Source: an uncultured bacterium | Lineage (GTDB): Bacteria > Calescibacteriota > Calescibacteriia > Calescibacteriales > Calescibacteriaceae | Reading direction: 5' to 3' | Assembly: GCA_938036315.1 (NCBI GenBank) | Contig: CALHPK010000006.1 | Location: 1 to 64,000 of the forward strand | DNA length: 64,000 nt | Translations under genes and position numbers: made by a program | Notes under the pieces: model-generated | The model's database searches: none | What the model was told of the DNA's origin: nothing | Seen by the model: the letters and a program-made list of their open reading frames with translations, nothing else | Shown here: positions 54,624 to 63,328 of the stretch, in pieces | Position numbering within the stretch: position 1 is the first letter of the stretch | Layout of the letters: the number at the start of each line of letters is the position of its first letter

Positions 54624-55252
54624 TGAAAAACAATCTGATCATACCTATATTAACTTGGGCGATTTGCTTTTGTTTGCTTACCATTGTTAAGTTCTTCGGA
54701 AAGTGGCACTTATCTGGTTATGTAGCTTTGATTTTTTTCCTGATCCTTCCAGTTGTTATAGAAAGATCAGATGATTCTTTGGGTCTTGTATTTAGACTAA
54801 AGGATAATATCATTTTCTCTATCATATGCTTGTTGGTTTTCGGTAGTATATATTTTTTTGCACTAATTTTCGTAAAAGAATTTGAATTTTTTGAAGTGAA
54901 AATTTCGCCCAGACTTCCGACCGCTGAAGATTTAAAACTTTTCTTTGTTATGCTTGTTGGAGTTGCATTTCCAGAGGAGCTCTTTTTCAGGGGATTTATG
55001 CAAGGTAGATTCAATAGCTTTTTTGGTAAGAATTTCTCTCTGCTCGGGGTTAAGTTCGGGTATGGGTTAATTCTAAGTTCTATTTTCTTTATGTTAATTC
55101 ACATTCCTCAGTCAATCAGTGCCGTGAGATTTCTAACATTCTTCCCTGGTGTCCTTTTCGGTTTCATAAAGGAAAAATATGGAAGTATCTTCCCATCGGT
55201 GATTCTTCATACTGTAGCAAATATGTTTATGTTTTTAGTGAGTGGGACTTGA
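54623..55252 (+). CDS. CPBP-family intramembrane metalloprotease
   Basis: A 209-residue protein with about six hydrophobic segments. The CPBP/CAAX motifs are all present: PEELFFRG (Glu118, Glu119, Arg123), MLIHIPQS (His160), and ILHTVANM (His196, Asn200). Bacterial members include bacteriocin-maturation and immunity proteins as well as housekeeping proteases. No bacteriocin-like small peptide gene is seen nearby. The ATG overlaps the lipid-kinase stop by one base. Confidence 0.9.
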   Translation: MKNNLIIPILTWAICFCLLTIVKFFGKWHLSGYVALIFFLILPVVIERSDDSLGLVFRLKDNIIFSIICLLVFGSIYFFALIFVKEFEFFEVKISPRLPTAEDLKLFFVMLVGVAFPEELFFRGFMQGRFNSFFGKNFSLLGVKFGYGLILSSIFFMLIHIPQSISAVRFLTFFPGVLFGFIKEKYGSIFPSVILHTVANMFMFLVSGT

Positions 55253-55382
55253 GAATCTTAATAAAAAATTAAAAATTTCTATATAATTATTTGAGGAAAC
55301 TTATGCCTGCGTGGGAAAAAGTCTGCAGATGCTTGCTAGTTGAGATTAGCTATTTTCTTAGTACATCGGATAGGTTATAGGT

Positions 55383-55676
55383 ATGAGCAAAATTTCATCA
55401 TTCATTCTTGTTACAGCTTTTTTGTTTATGTCGATGACATCTGTTGTTATTCTCAGGCTATCGCTCATAAGACCAGAGTTCTCAGCAAAGAAAAGATTAG
55501 AAGATGATGTTTACATCCTTAAAAAAGCCGTGAATTTTTGCAGGGCTCAAAAATCCGAAAAGATAATAAATTTTTACGAAATCGAGGTAACATCGGTTCC
55601 TCCAGAAACAAAGACTTACATAAAGAGAAAATATATAATGGATGCAAATTGTATTCCCGTTATTCTTGTGTATTAG
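55383..55676 (+). CDS. Small membrane-anchored unknown protein
   Basis: A 97-residue protein with one N-terminal transmembrane helix (about 6-27, FILVTAFLFMSMTSVVILRL) and a soluble C-terminal half with two cysteines (FCRAQKS, DANCIP). It resembles no family I know. The helix lacks the prepilin Gly-Phe motif, so a pilin role is not supported. It lies 130 bases after the protease gene and 54 before a glycosyltransferase. Coding status is likely because nothing else fills the space and composition is protein-like. Confidence 0.55.
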   Translation: MSKISSFILVTAFLFMSMTSVVILRLSLIRPEFSAKKRLEDDVYILKKAVNFCRAQKSEKIINFYEIEVTSVPPETKTYIKRKYIMDANCIPVILVY

Positions 55677-55730
55677 CTATTTCCCTTATATTATTATAAA
55701 ATAATAACATTTAGTTTTGTTTGAGTTGCT

Positions 55731-56792
55731 ATGTTGCTTTCAGTCGTAATACCTGCTTACAATGAAGCAAACACGATAGAAGATGTTTTTGAAAAGGTCG
55801 TAAAAGCTCCTTACAAAAAGGAGATAATAATTGTAGATAATGGTTCTGAAGACGCCACCTATGAGATAATCAAGAGATTCAGCTCTGATCAGATGAATAA
55901 AGTCAAAGTTTATTTGTATGATAAGGTGAGAGGAAAGGGAGCTGCTCTGAGGGAGGGATTCAAATATGTTGAGGGTGATTTTGTTATAATTCAGGATGCA
56001 GATCTTGAGTATGACCCTCGAGATTATCCAACTTTGCTTGAGCCTCTTATCTCAGGGGTTGCTGATGTTGTATATGGGTCTCGATTTATAGGGGAGACTC
56101 GAAGAATGTTCCTGTTTTCCCATTACATCGCTAATAAAGTTTTATCATTTATAGCAAATGTGCTATTTGATACCATTATCTCTGATATAGCCGTTGGATA
56201 CAAAGCATTTACAAGGGAAGTTCTCAGCGAGGTTTTACCTTATCTTAGATCAAGAAGTTTTGAATTTGAAGTAGAATTTACCGCAAGGGTTCTCCAACTT
56301 GGATTCAGACTCTACGAAGTTCCCATATCGTATTACGGACGAAGTTATGATGAGGGGAAAAAGATTCAGTGGTATGATGCGATGAAATTTATATGGTGGA
56401 TGATATACTGTAAGTTCAACAGTATAAATACGTACAGACCAAAAATAAACCTTTCAAAATCAAAATATATATATGAGAAAATTAAGAGTTCCCTGGGTGA
56501 GAGAGTTTGTTACATAGGAGCGGTCAGATCCCATCTTGGGAGATTTCTTCTTGGGAAAAAGCTTGTTATCCTTTGTGGTGTTAATGATAAGGATGTGAGG
56601 TATCTAAGACGCAAGTTCAGAGAGACATCACGCCTTAAAATCATAAATTTAAAAGAACTCGATAAATATAAAAACGAAGTAGATACGTTAATCATTCACA
56701 ACGAAGATGTATCATTGCTGAACAACCTGCAGATTAGTGTCGCTAAAAAGATTATAATCTCTGATAAAAACTATAAAGTACTGTATTGCTGA
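55731..56792 (+). CDS. Family 2 glycosyltransferase with unusual C-terminal extension
   Basis: A 353-residue protein. Residues 1-230 form a dolichyl-phosphate-mannose-synthase-like GT2: LLSVVIPAYNEANTIEDVFE, IVDNGSEDAT, GKGAALREGF, the DXD-type QDADLEYDP, VYGSRF, and DIAVGYKAFTREVL. Residues 240-353 are extra: ERVCYIGAVRSHLG, LVILCGVNDKDVRYLRRKF, VDTLIIHNEDVSLL. This part looks like an incomplete Rossmann fold, similar to the motif order of class I methyltransferases but lacking a clear SAM loop. The tmk gene follows after a one-base gap. Confidence 0.83.
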   Translation: MLLSVVIPAYNEANTIEDVFEKVVKAPYKKEIIIVDNGSEDATYEIIKRFSSDQMNKVKVYLYDKVRGKGAALREGFKYVEGDFVIIQDADLEYDPRDYPTLLEPLISGVADVVYGSRFIGETRRMFLFSHYIANKVLSFIANVLFDTIISDIAVGYKAFTREVLSEVLPYLRSRSFEFEVEFTARVLQLGFRLYEVPISYYGRSYDEGKKIQWYDAMKFIWWMIYCKFNSINTYRPKINLSKSKYIYEKIKSSLGERVCYIGAVRSHLGRFLLGKKLVILCGVNDKDVRYLRRKFRETSRLKIINLKELDKYKNEVDTLIIHNEDVSLLNNLQISVAKKIIISDKNYKVLYC

Positions 56793-56793
56793 T

Positions 56794-57510
56794 ATGAGTA
56801 ATTTGCGTAGCTATTTTGGGGAAGACTTTGAGGAGATTGCAAAAAAAATAAAACTCTTGAAAGATATCCCAAGATTTATAGCATTTGAAGGAATTGATGG
56901 TTCTGGAAAAACAACCCATGCTAAGCTCCTTAGAAAATTTCTAAGGACTCTTGGATTTAGTGTTGTGTTAGTGAAAGATCCTGGAACAACGCAGTTGGGC
57001 GAGAAAATAAGAAGGATTCTAAAATCAAACTTGAAAATAAGTTCAACATCTGAGCTTTTTTTATTTCTCGCCGCAAGAAGACAGTTAGTTGAGGATGTAA
57101 TAAGACCAGCTCTAAGGCAGGGAAAGATAGTAATCTCAGATAGATTTACTCATTCTACACTTGCATATCAGGGGAGAGGTAAGATGCTGTTGCCGGAAAC
57201 TCTACCTATGCTGTGCTTTATTGCATCTGGAGGTACTGAACCCGAACTTAATATAGTTATTGATGTCGCCCCTGAGGTAGGATTAAAAAGAGTAAAAGAC
57301 AGATACTCATCAGACGGGGGCAACAAAGATAGATTTGAACTTGAAAATCTTGATTTTCACAGAAGATTAAGGGATTATTACATTGAAATTTCCAGAAGAG
57401 AACCAAATGTTATTCTTGTTGATGCAAGCAAAGATGTGCTTGAAACTTTCAAAGATGTTGTTATTAAGATCTGCGAATTTTCCTCAGATATGCAATTTGG
57501 AAATAGATAG
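56794..57510 (+). CDS. tmk: Thymidylate kinase
   Basis: A 238-residue kinase converting dTMP to dTDP. The P-loop FEGIDGSGKTT (GIDGSGKT 33-40), the DPGTTQLGEKIR segment (dTMP-binding, DPGT rather than the usual EPGG), SDRFTHSTLAYQG, and the lid region KDRYSSDGGNKDRFE are visible. A 25-residue N-terminal extension precedes the usual start, and an in-frame Met further in is absent, so the extension seems real. It is coupled to the glycosyltransferase by a one-base gap. Confidence 0.94.
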   Translation: MSNLRSYFGEDFEEIAKKIKLLKDIPRFIAFEGIDGSGKTTHAKLLRKFLRTLGFSVVLVKDPGTTQLGEKIRRILKSNLKISSTSELFLFLAARRQLVEDVIRPALRQGKIVISDRFTHSTLAYQGRGKMLLPETLPMLCFIASGGTEPELNIVIDVAPEVGLKRVKDRYSSDGGNKDRFELENLDFHRRLRDYYIEISRREPNVILVDASKDVLETFKDVVIKICEFSSDMQFGNR

Positions 57511-57529
57511 ATTTTTTGATTTATAAAGA

Positions 57530-58963
57530 CTAATAGGTATGTCTTTTTATTTCGAATTTGATTGGACTTCCCTCAAAACCATATAACTCTCGGATTATTT
57601 TCCCGACATGCATAATTTGGTTTTTTCTAAGAATTAAAGGGTTCTTTACATTTATTGTGAATGTTGGTGGGCAGGTTCTTACTTGGAATATTTTGGGGTT
57701 TTGTCCTATCATAAAATCAAGTTGCATAAGTTTTTGCCTTATTTTAAGTAATTGGGATGGCTTTAACCTTTTCTTCCAAGAATCGTATGCTCTTACTACA
57801 GCCTGCAGAAGTTCTGGGATACCGTCCCTTTCTACTGCTGAGACAGGGATAAATTCACACCAGTGTAAAAACGGAGCTGTAAGTTTCATAGCTGATATGA
57901 ATTTTTTTATCCCCCCTGCTGGATTCAGCTTCTTTATTAGATCTATTTTATTGATCGCAACAACAAGTCCGTATCCTTTGTTTTGGACAATTTCTGCAAT
58001 TGTTTTATCTTGATGTGTTATACCTTCTGTTGCATCTATAACTAAGACACATACGTTTGATGCCGAAATAGCTGAAAGGCTTCTTTTGACTGATTTTTCT
58101 TCGAGCGTCATCTTCACTATTCTTGATTTCCTTCTGATTCCAGGGGTGTCTACAAGGATAAAGTAGTTCCCGTCGAACCAAAATGGAATTCTTATTGTAT
58201 CTCGAGTTGTACCTGGTTCTTCATAAACTATGCAGCGAGGATATCCCAAAACTGCGTTTACTAATGATGATTTCCCAACGTTGGGTCTTCCTATAAAGCT
58301 TACTCTTATTCTGCGTTTGAGCTCTTCTTTATTTTTTACATCAGCTTTAACATCTTGATAAATATCTTCTTTTGTATCTTTTTGTATTTTATCATATTGT
58401 ATTTTATTATATTGTATTTTATCATACGCTCTATCAAGAACTTCATTGCTATTTTCTTTGTTTTTTTTGATGTTATTTGCTATTTCATCTAATTTCTCGA
58501 GGAGTTTATCTATCCCCTTTTTGTGGAGTGCCGAGATAGTAATAAATTCAGCTCCCAGTTTAGAGAACTCTTCAGACACCAGATATCTGTCCTTTTCGTT
58601 ATCTACTTTGTTCACAACAAATATAAAAGGCTTTTTACCTTTTATAAATCTATCCCTGAGCGATTTATCTATGTTGGTATAACCTGATTTTGCATCAAAA
58701 ACCACAATTACTATGTCGGATTTTTGTATCGCTTCTTCGGTCTTTTCCTCCATTATTTTTCTGAGAGGATAATCACCTTCAGGGTAATATCCTGCTGTAT
58801 CTGATACTATGTAATCTGTATTTTTTGAGTGGGCAATTGCTTCAACTGTATCACGGGTTGTTGCGGGTTCCTTCCAGGTTATTGAGATGTCAGATCCAAC
58901 CAGGGCATTAAAAAGAGTAGATTTGCCAGAGTTTACCTTTCCAACAATAGCAACACGAATCAT
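57530..58963 (-). CDS. der: GTPase Der (EngA)
   Basis: A 477-residue ribosome-assembly GTPase with two G domains. The first has GKVNSGKST (8-16), TTRDT and VNKVD. The second has GRPNVGKSS (225-233), TTRDTIR, VDTPGI and INKIDL. A C-terminal KH-like domain follows (QVRTCPPTFTINVKNP). The linker has a 15-bp triplet repeat giving YDKIQYNKIQYDKIQ (180-194). TATACT (58971-58976) lies seven bases before the ATG, a leaderless layout. Confidence 0.96.
   Translation of the reverse strand: MIRVAIVGKVNSGKSTLFNALVGSDISITWKEPATTRDTVEAIAHSKNTDYIVSDTAGYYPEGDYPLRKIMEEKTEEAIQKSDIVIVVFDAKSGYTNIDKSLRDRFIKGKKPFIFVVNKVDNEKDRYLVSEEFSKLGAEFITISALHKKGIDKLLEKLDEIANNIKKNKENSNEVLDRAYDKIQYNKIQYDKIQKDTKEDIYQDVKADVKNKEELKRRIRVSFIGRPNVGKSSLVNAVLGYPRCIVYEEPGTTRDTIRIPFWFDGNYFILVDTPGIRRKSRIVKMTLEEKSVKRSLSAISASNVCVLVIDATEGITHQDKTIAEIVQNKGYGLVVAINKIDLIKKLNPAGGIKKFISAMKLTAPFLHWCEFIPVSAVERDGIPELLQAVVRAYDSWKKRLKPSQLLKIRQKLMQLDFMIGQNPKIFQVRTCPPTFTINVKNPLILRKNQIMHVGKIIRELYGFEGSPIKFEIKRHTY
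58383..58427. repeat. Three tandem 15-bp repeats inside der
   Basis: Units at 58383-58397, 58398-58412 and 58413-58427 are near-identical (TGTATTTTATCATAT type). They encode YDKIQ/YNKIQ repeats in the linker between the two GTPase domains. Confidence 0.9.
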
Positions 58964-58970
58964 ATGAGAG

Positions 58971-58976
58971 AGTATA
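58971..58976 (-). promoter_or_regulatory. TATACT -10 box of der, leaderless arrangement
   Basis: On the minus strand TATACT ends seven bases before the der ATG (58963). No Shine-Dalgarno is visible between them. Confidence 0.5.
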
Positions 58977-59014
58977 AAGCGAAATAAAATAAGATAAGTT
59001 GATGGGCAAAAAGT

Positions 59015-60445
59015 TTAGAACTCGTATGCTACATACCCGATCAATCCGAAAACATTTGCTTTTTTGGTAAATTTTTCTCCAAATCTTTCCAGTTCTATTA
59101 ATCTATCTCCTACGATAAGGTATCCAACTTTAGCGGACAAAAACAGACTATGTTCTTGATTATTCTCTCTTTCCTTTAGTAAGTAATTTCTAACTTCGAT
59201 ATTTGGTTCAAGTCCTAAAAATTTTGATTTTTCACTATCCCACGCAGAGATCACTGAAGGTATTATTACTATCAATTCTGTCTTTATTTGCGAAGATAAC
59301 TTCAGATAGAAGCTGTTCCACACTCTTCTTGATTCCAAAACATTTGAAAATCCTTTTTGATTTAATCCTGAAAATTTCTTACCACCAACAAATTGGAAAA
59401 GTAGAAGAGACGGTCTGTAATTTGGATGGAAAGCATATGAATTTACTTTAGTCCCTAATCTGTTTATTTCTGGATCGAATTCATCATCCGATTGCGGAGA
59501 TGTGTAACCAAACTCAAAAATTGGAAATATGTTATCAGATTCATATCCTACTCGAATTACTGCTCCTAGTGAACTTATGTCTATTTTGTGACCTTTAAAT
59601 GGAGAAAATTGCCCGAACATACCTGCCACCTCACCTCCAAAATAAAATCTGGATTTGTACTCAGAGTAAATGGAGGGTGCAAATGCTTGGGAGCCTGTTG
59701 TGCTTTGTATGCGCGTGAGAAGGTATGTTCCACCTTTGAATGTTGTGCCTGAGTACAGAATAACTGCTCCAAAGTCATCTGCATCGGCATCGAGGAGATC
59801 TGATGAGCCCTCGCGTAAAACTGCTCCTTCTACTACTTTATCATAAAACACAGCCGTGATCAAGTCCGATTCTTTTCCTAAAGGCTTTGTAGCAAACAAA
59901 ACTCTTGCGTATGTATCTCCAAAGTCATCATAGATATTATCTCCAGAATTAACTGCCATACCCAGTCCCCACTGTGAAGGCATAATACCGATCATAAAGA
60001 GTCCAACGGGGGTCATACTTTCGAGCCAGAGTCTTCTAATTTTCACAGGCTGAACTTCTTTACCGATGACATCATGAAATGATACAAATTGTGCTAGCGG
60101 AGCATCAGCAGCTCCCCTGGTATTATATCCCCACACAGTATTATCAATCAGATCTATCCTTGTTTTAAGCTTTAAGTTTTCATTCCCTACTGTAGCGTTA
60201 AGTAATCCTCGGGAGTCAAAGTAGGTGATAAGCGGGGTTAAGCCTTGAATCTGAGTAGCCGTGATATTGTTAAGAAGCTTGAAGCGAGTTCTAAGGTACC
60301 CGTTAAGTTCAAGCTGTATTCCCAAAGCAAATGCAGATATACTTGCAATAATCATAGTGATAGTATTAATTTTAAAAATTGTTCTTGAAAAATTGTTCTT
60401 GGTAGAGAAATTTATGATGATGCAATTTGGTAAAGGTAAATCCAA
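59015..60445 (-). CDS. Porin-like outer-membrane protein
   Basis: A 476-residue protein predicted to form a beta-barrel. A hydrophobic signal (about 25-45, FKINTITMIIASISAFALG) is followed by alternating aromatic and polar strands (QLELNGYLRTRFKLL, KLKTRIDLIDNTVWGYNTRG, KGGTYLLTRIQS, RFYFGGEVAGMFGQF), and the chain ends in FGLIGYVAYEF, a C-terminal Phe typical of barrel proteins. It resembles uncharacterised large porins, without a named family. The only start before the signal is TTG at 60445, near a GATAATAC element; a start at an internal ATG would remove the signal. Confidence 0.75.
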   Translation of the reverse strand: MDLPLPNCIIINFSTKNNFSRTIFKINTITMIIASISAFALGIQLELNGYLRTRFKLLNNITATQIQGLTPLITYFDSRGLLNATVGNENLKLKTRIDLIDNTVWGYNTRGAADAPLAQFVSFHDVIGKEVQPVKIRRLWLESMTPVGLFMIGIMPSQWGLGMAVNSGDNIYDDFGDTYARVLFATKPLGKESDLITAVFYDKVVEGAVLREGSSDLLDADADDFGAVILYSGTTFKGGTYLLTRIQSTTGSQAFAPSIYSEYKSRFYFGGEVAGMFGQFSPFKGHKIDISSLGAVIRVGYESDNIFPIFEFGYTSPQSDDEFDPEINRLGTKVNSYAFHPNYRPSLLLFQFVGGKKFSGLNQKGFSNVLESRRVWNSFYLKLSSQIKTELIVIIPSVISAWDSEKSKFLGLEPNIEVRNYLLKERENNQEHSLFLSAKVGYLIVGDRLIELERFGEKFTKKANVFGLIGYVAYEF

Positions 60446-60503
60446 GTATTATCCACTTGCATCTTAAATCTCATCTACAAGAGCGTTAAAAATTCTTTTC
60501 TCC

Positions 60504-61265
60504 TCAGGAGGGTAGAGCTGTAAAGCTTTCAGAAATAATTTCCTTTATATCTATTACAACTATGGGGATATCATCTTTTCTTAAGACTCCTTTAGCGTAT
60601 TTTGTGCCTGAAAATTTCACAGTAGTGATAGGTTCTATCTCATCTGGATAATAAGGAAATACCTCATTCACATCGTCAACTAGTGTTCCTATTTGATTTA
60701 GTTCATCTATGTCAAGTACCAGAATCTTACTGCTTCTTGTCATCTGAATATCTTCCATACCGAGGAATCTTCGGAGAGATAGAACAGGAATAATTCTTCC
60801 TCTCAAATTCATTATTCCGAGAATGTGATAATGTGCATTTGGTACTGGGGTAATTTTACCAGCCCTTACTACTTCCCTTATATTCTCAACATCAACTCCG
60901 TAGACCTCATTGCTTAAGCGAAAATTAAGAAGATAAGACACTTTTCTTGTGTCTTCTTTCTTGCCTACTCTTCTTTCTTCCCTTTTTCTCTCTTCTTCTT
61001 TTTTTATCTGCTGCTGTGGGACTTGTAGTTGTGGTTGTGACTGAGGTTGGATTTGCGGCTGTATCCCAGGTTGTATATACTGAGGAATTATAGGAGGAGG
61101 ATATGGGATTTGCTGAATAACTTGTGGTGTTACTACGGGCACAGGTTGTTGCTGAGTGTATTCAGGTATTTTTGGGGATTCTCCTTCTTTGGGCAAACTC
61201 CATATACTCTCAGAAAGAGCTGTATCTTCAATGTTCTCAAAGGGGTCTTTCCCAAATATCTCCAT
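60504..61265 (-). CDS. CheW-domain protein with proline/glutamine-rich N-terminus
   Basis: A 253-residue protein. Residues 30-95 are a low-complexity Pro/Gln tract (IPQYIQPGIQPQIQPQSQPQ). After a basic helix, residues 107-250 form a CheW domain (NFRLSNEVYGVDVENIREVV, GIMNLRGRIIPVLSLRRFLG, ILVLDIDELNQIGTLVDDVNEV, KDDIPIVVIDIKEII). CheW links receptors to CheA; the long disordered tail is uncommon. It may pair with the receptor-like gene at 9316. TAAAAT lies seven bases before the ATG. Confidence 0.9.
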   Translation of the reverse strand: MEIFGKDPFENIEDTALSESIWSLPKEGESPKIPEYTQQQPVPVVTPQVIQQIPYPPPIIPQYIQPGIQPQIQPQSQPQLQVPQQQIKKEEERKREERRVGKKEDTRKVSYLLNFRLSNEVYGVDVENIREVVRAGKITPVPNAHYHILGIMNLRGRIIPVLSLRRFLGMEDIQMTRSSKILVLDIDELNQIGTLVDDVNEVFPYYPDEIEPITTVKFSGTKYAKGVLRKDDIPIVVIDIKEIISESFTALPS

Positions 61266-61269
61266 ATAT

Positions 61270-61303
61270 AAAATTTTAATAATAAGCCAAAAATTTTAAT
61301 AAT
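61270..61303 (-). promoter_or_regulatory. -10 box and 14-bp direct repeats upstream of the CheW gene
   Basis: On the minus strand TAAAAT (61273-61278) ends seven bases before the ATG. The 14-mer AAAATTTTAATAAT occurs at 61270-61283 and 61290-61303, exactly 20 bp apart, so the promoter element itself is duplicated. Confidence 0.45.
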
Positions 61304-61424
61304 TATTTGTTAAGTAAATATTATACTCGGAAAAATTTATTTTTTCCGTTTGTGTATTGTTTTTCCTGAAAAATTTTGAATTCCTAAGGGGGGTTGTTAA
61401 AAATTAAACAGGAGGAAATTAGCC

Positions 61425-62603
61425 ATGGGAGATGACTCATACAAAACAGAAACTAAGAAAGTAGAATATTCACGGGGGCTTGAAGGGGTTATAATAGGCG
61501 AGTCTACGAAATGTTTCATAGATGGAGAAAAAGGTTATCTTGCCTACTCCGGTATTTCAATAGAGGAGTTGGCTGAGAAATCATCATATGAAGAAGTGTG
61601 CTATCTTCTTCTTCACGATAGACTCCCAAGCCGTGCTGAGTTGAAGGAGTTTTCCGAGGAGCTTAAGGCCTACAGAGAAATTCCGGATGATGTCTATCGT
61701 GAGATAAGGGGATCAGTAAGGTACGGTGTTCATCCTATGGCAGTGCTTAGATTGGCAGTTGATAGGCTATCTATTTTTGATGAGGAAGCAGAAATTTTTA
61801 ATCCCTCGGCAAATTATAGAAAGGCATTGAAGCTGATATCAAAGTTAAATACGATAACCGCGGTAATAGGGAGAGCTATAAAGGGGCTTGAACCGGTCAG
61901 ACCAAGGCAGGACCTAAATATGGCTGCAAATTGGCTCTGGATGTTCAAAGGGGAACTTCCCTCAAAAGAGATGGAGAAAATATTTGATATAATTTTAATT
62001 TTACACGCAGAGCACGAAATAAATGCGTCAACATTCTCTGCCAGAGTTGTGATATCTTCTCTGACTGATATCTACTCTGCGGTAGTTGCGGCAATAGGGA
62101 GTTTAAAAGGTCCCTTGCATGGGGGGGCAAATGAGGATGTTATTAGGCTACTTGAGGAAATAGAAAGTGGAGTTGGAAACGGAGTATCTGTTGAGGACAT
62201 TATCATCTCAAAGATTAATAAGAAGGAAAAGATACCAGGGTTTGGTCACAGGGTATATAAAAACTACGACCCACGCGCTGCAATATTGAAGAAGATAGCA
62301 GAAAAAATAGCAGAGAAAGATGAGAATATCAAAAGGCGACTCGAGATAGGAAAAAGAATAGAAAAAGTAATGATAGAGAAACTCGCACAAAAAAGAATTT
62401 ATCCCAATGTTGATTTTTATTCCGGAATTGTTATGTCCTATTTAGGAATAGAGCCGAGAATGTTTACTGTAATTTTCGCCACGGGAAGAATTGTAGGATG
62501 GTGTGCTCATATTCTTGAACAACTTAAAGATAACAGAATATTCAGACCAAGAATAATTTATACAGGGGGCGAAAAAACTTATATCTCCATCGATAATAGA
62601 TAG
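61425..62603 (+). CDS. Citrate synthase (or 2-methylcitrate synthase)
   Basis: A 392-residue enzyme condensing acetyl-CoA with oxaloacetate. The catalytic residues His232 (GPLHGGANEDV), His275 (PGFGHRVYKNYDPRA) and Asp330 (VDFYSGIV) are intact, and LHAEHEINAS (His194/His197) is present. The short length (about 390 instead of 430) is the type I dimeric, Gram-positive/archaeal-like form. AGGAGG seven bases upstream is a strong ribosome site. No other citric-acid-cycle gene is near. Methylcitrate activity cannot be excluded. Confidence 0.93.
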   Translation: MGDDSYKTETKKVEYSRGLEGVIIGESTKCFIDGEKGYLAYSGISIEELAEKSSYEEVCYLLLHDRLPSRAELKEFSEELKAYREIPDDVYREIRGSVRYGVHPMAVLRLAVDRLSIFDEEAEIFNPSANYRKALKLISKLNTITAVIGRAIKGLEPVRPRQDLNMAANWLWMFKGELPSKEMEKIFDIILILHAEHEINASTFSARVVISSLTDIYSAVVAAIGSLKGPLHGGANEDVIRLLEEIESGVGNGVSVEDIIISKINKKEKIPGFGHRVYKNYDPRAAILKKIAEKIAEKDENIKRRLEIGKRIEKVMIEKLAQKRIYPNVDFYSGIVMSYLGIEPRMFTVIFATGRIVGWCAHILEQLKDNRIFRPRIIYTGGEKTYISIDNR

Positions 62604-62692
62604 ATAAAATAAGATTAATACTATTTTTAGCAATCGTAATAGAAACCATCACATTTTTGAATTCTTCTCAATTGATATTCTTACAAATAGGA

Positions 62693-63328
62693 TTAGTTAT
62701 GTGAGATATAATCTGGACAATTTATCATTAGGTCTTGTGGTCTCAATTTTTTTCTGAGAAAAAGACAGTATAGGGAATTTTGTTCATATCTGAAAAATTT
62801 GCAAGTTGAGCACATCCTTTGGTAGCTTATGACTTTTTCTGCCAGACTGTGCTCAATAAATTTATATATGAATTTATATACAGATACTTTTTCTTGGTAG
62901 CTTAGATTGTAGGTGACATTCTTTACAACTTTTGATATTTTGTCAATTATTGACTTTTTAGCTTTTCCTCCCTCTTTTGTGAGGTAGATCATTTTTGATT
63001 TCTCTTTCTTTTCAATTGATATTAATCTTTTTTGCTTTAAGTTTTTGATGGATTTACTGAGAGTTGAGATGTCTAAGGCGAGTTTTTCTTTTAAGCTTTT
63101 CTGACTGATTCCGTTTTCATCGATACTGAGTATTATATGAGCTTGAGTATGGGATATTTTGAAGTTATCAGCTACATCTATGAGTATAGCCTTTATTATT
63201 TCTGATATTCGCTCTGTGCCATCTGCTATTTTGTCATCTATGGTGTACGATTTGTGTATTTTGTGTAGTTCTCCAATTTTTGAATTTCTCACTATACATA
63301 ATTTACTTTCTCCATTCTGAAAATACAT
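62693..63328 (-). CDS. MarR-family regulator with C-terminal four-cysteine motif
   Basis: A 211-residue winged-helix protein. The HTH lies around 60-110 (HTQAHIILSIDENGISQKSLKEKL, then DISTLSKSIKNLKQKRLI), and the wing ends IYLTKEGGKAKK. The C-terminal tail has Cys173, Cys176, Cys188 and Cys204 (CSTCKFF...YCLF...NCPDY), a set seen in some MarR-type proteins that could hold a metal or Fe-S cluster and sense redox or NO. It overlaps the cytochrome gene by 26 bases, so both are one operon. The dyads upstream of the cytochrome are its likely operator. GTG 63292 is an alternative start. Confidence 0.82.
   Translation of the reverse strand: MYFQNGESKLCIVRNSKIGELHKIHKSYTIDDKIADGTERISEIIKAILIDVADNFKISHTQAHIILSIDENGISQKSLKEKLALDISTLSKSIKNLKQKRLISIEKKEKSKMIYLTKEGGKAKKSIIDKISKVVKNVTYNLSYQEKVSVYKFIYKFIEHSLAEKVISYQRMCSTCKFFRYEQNSLYCLFLRKKLRPQDLMINCPDYISHN

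Noticed and set aside
57558-58013. 151-codon plus-strand frame opposite der
   Set aside because: It is antisense to the conserved second half of Der.
31331-58427. Tandem repeats as CRISPR arrays
   Set aside because: Units are directly adjacent, with at most three copies and no spacers; no cas genes are present.
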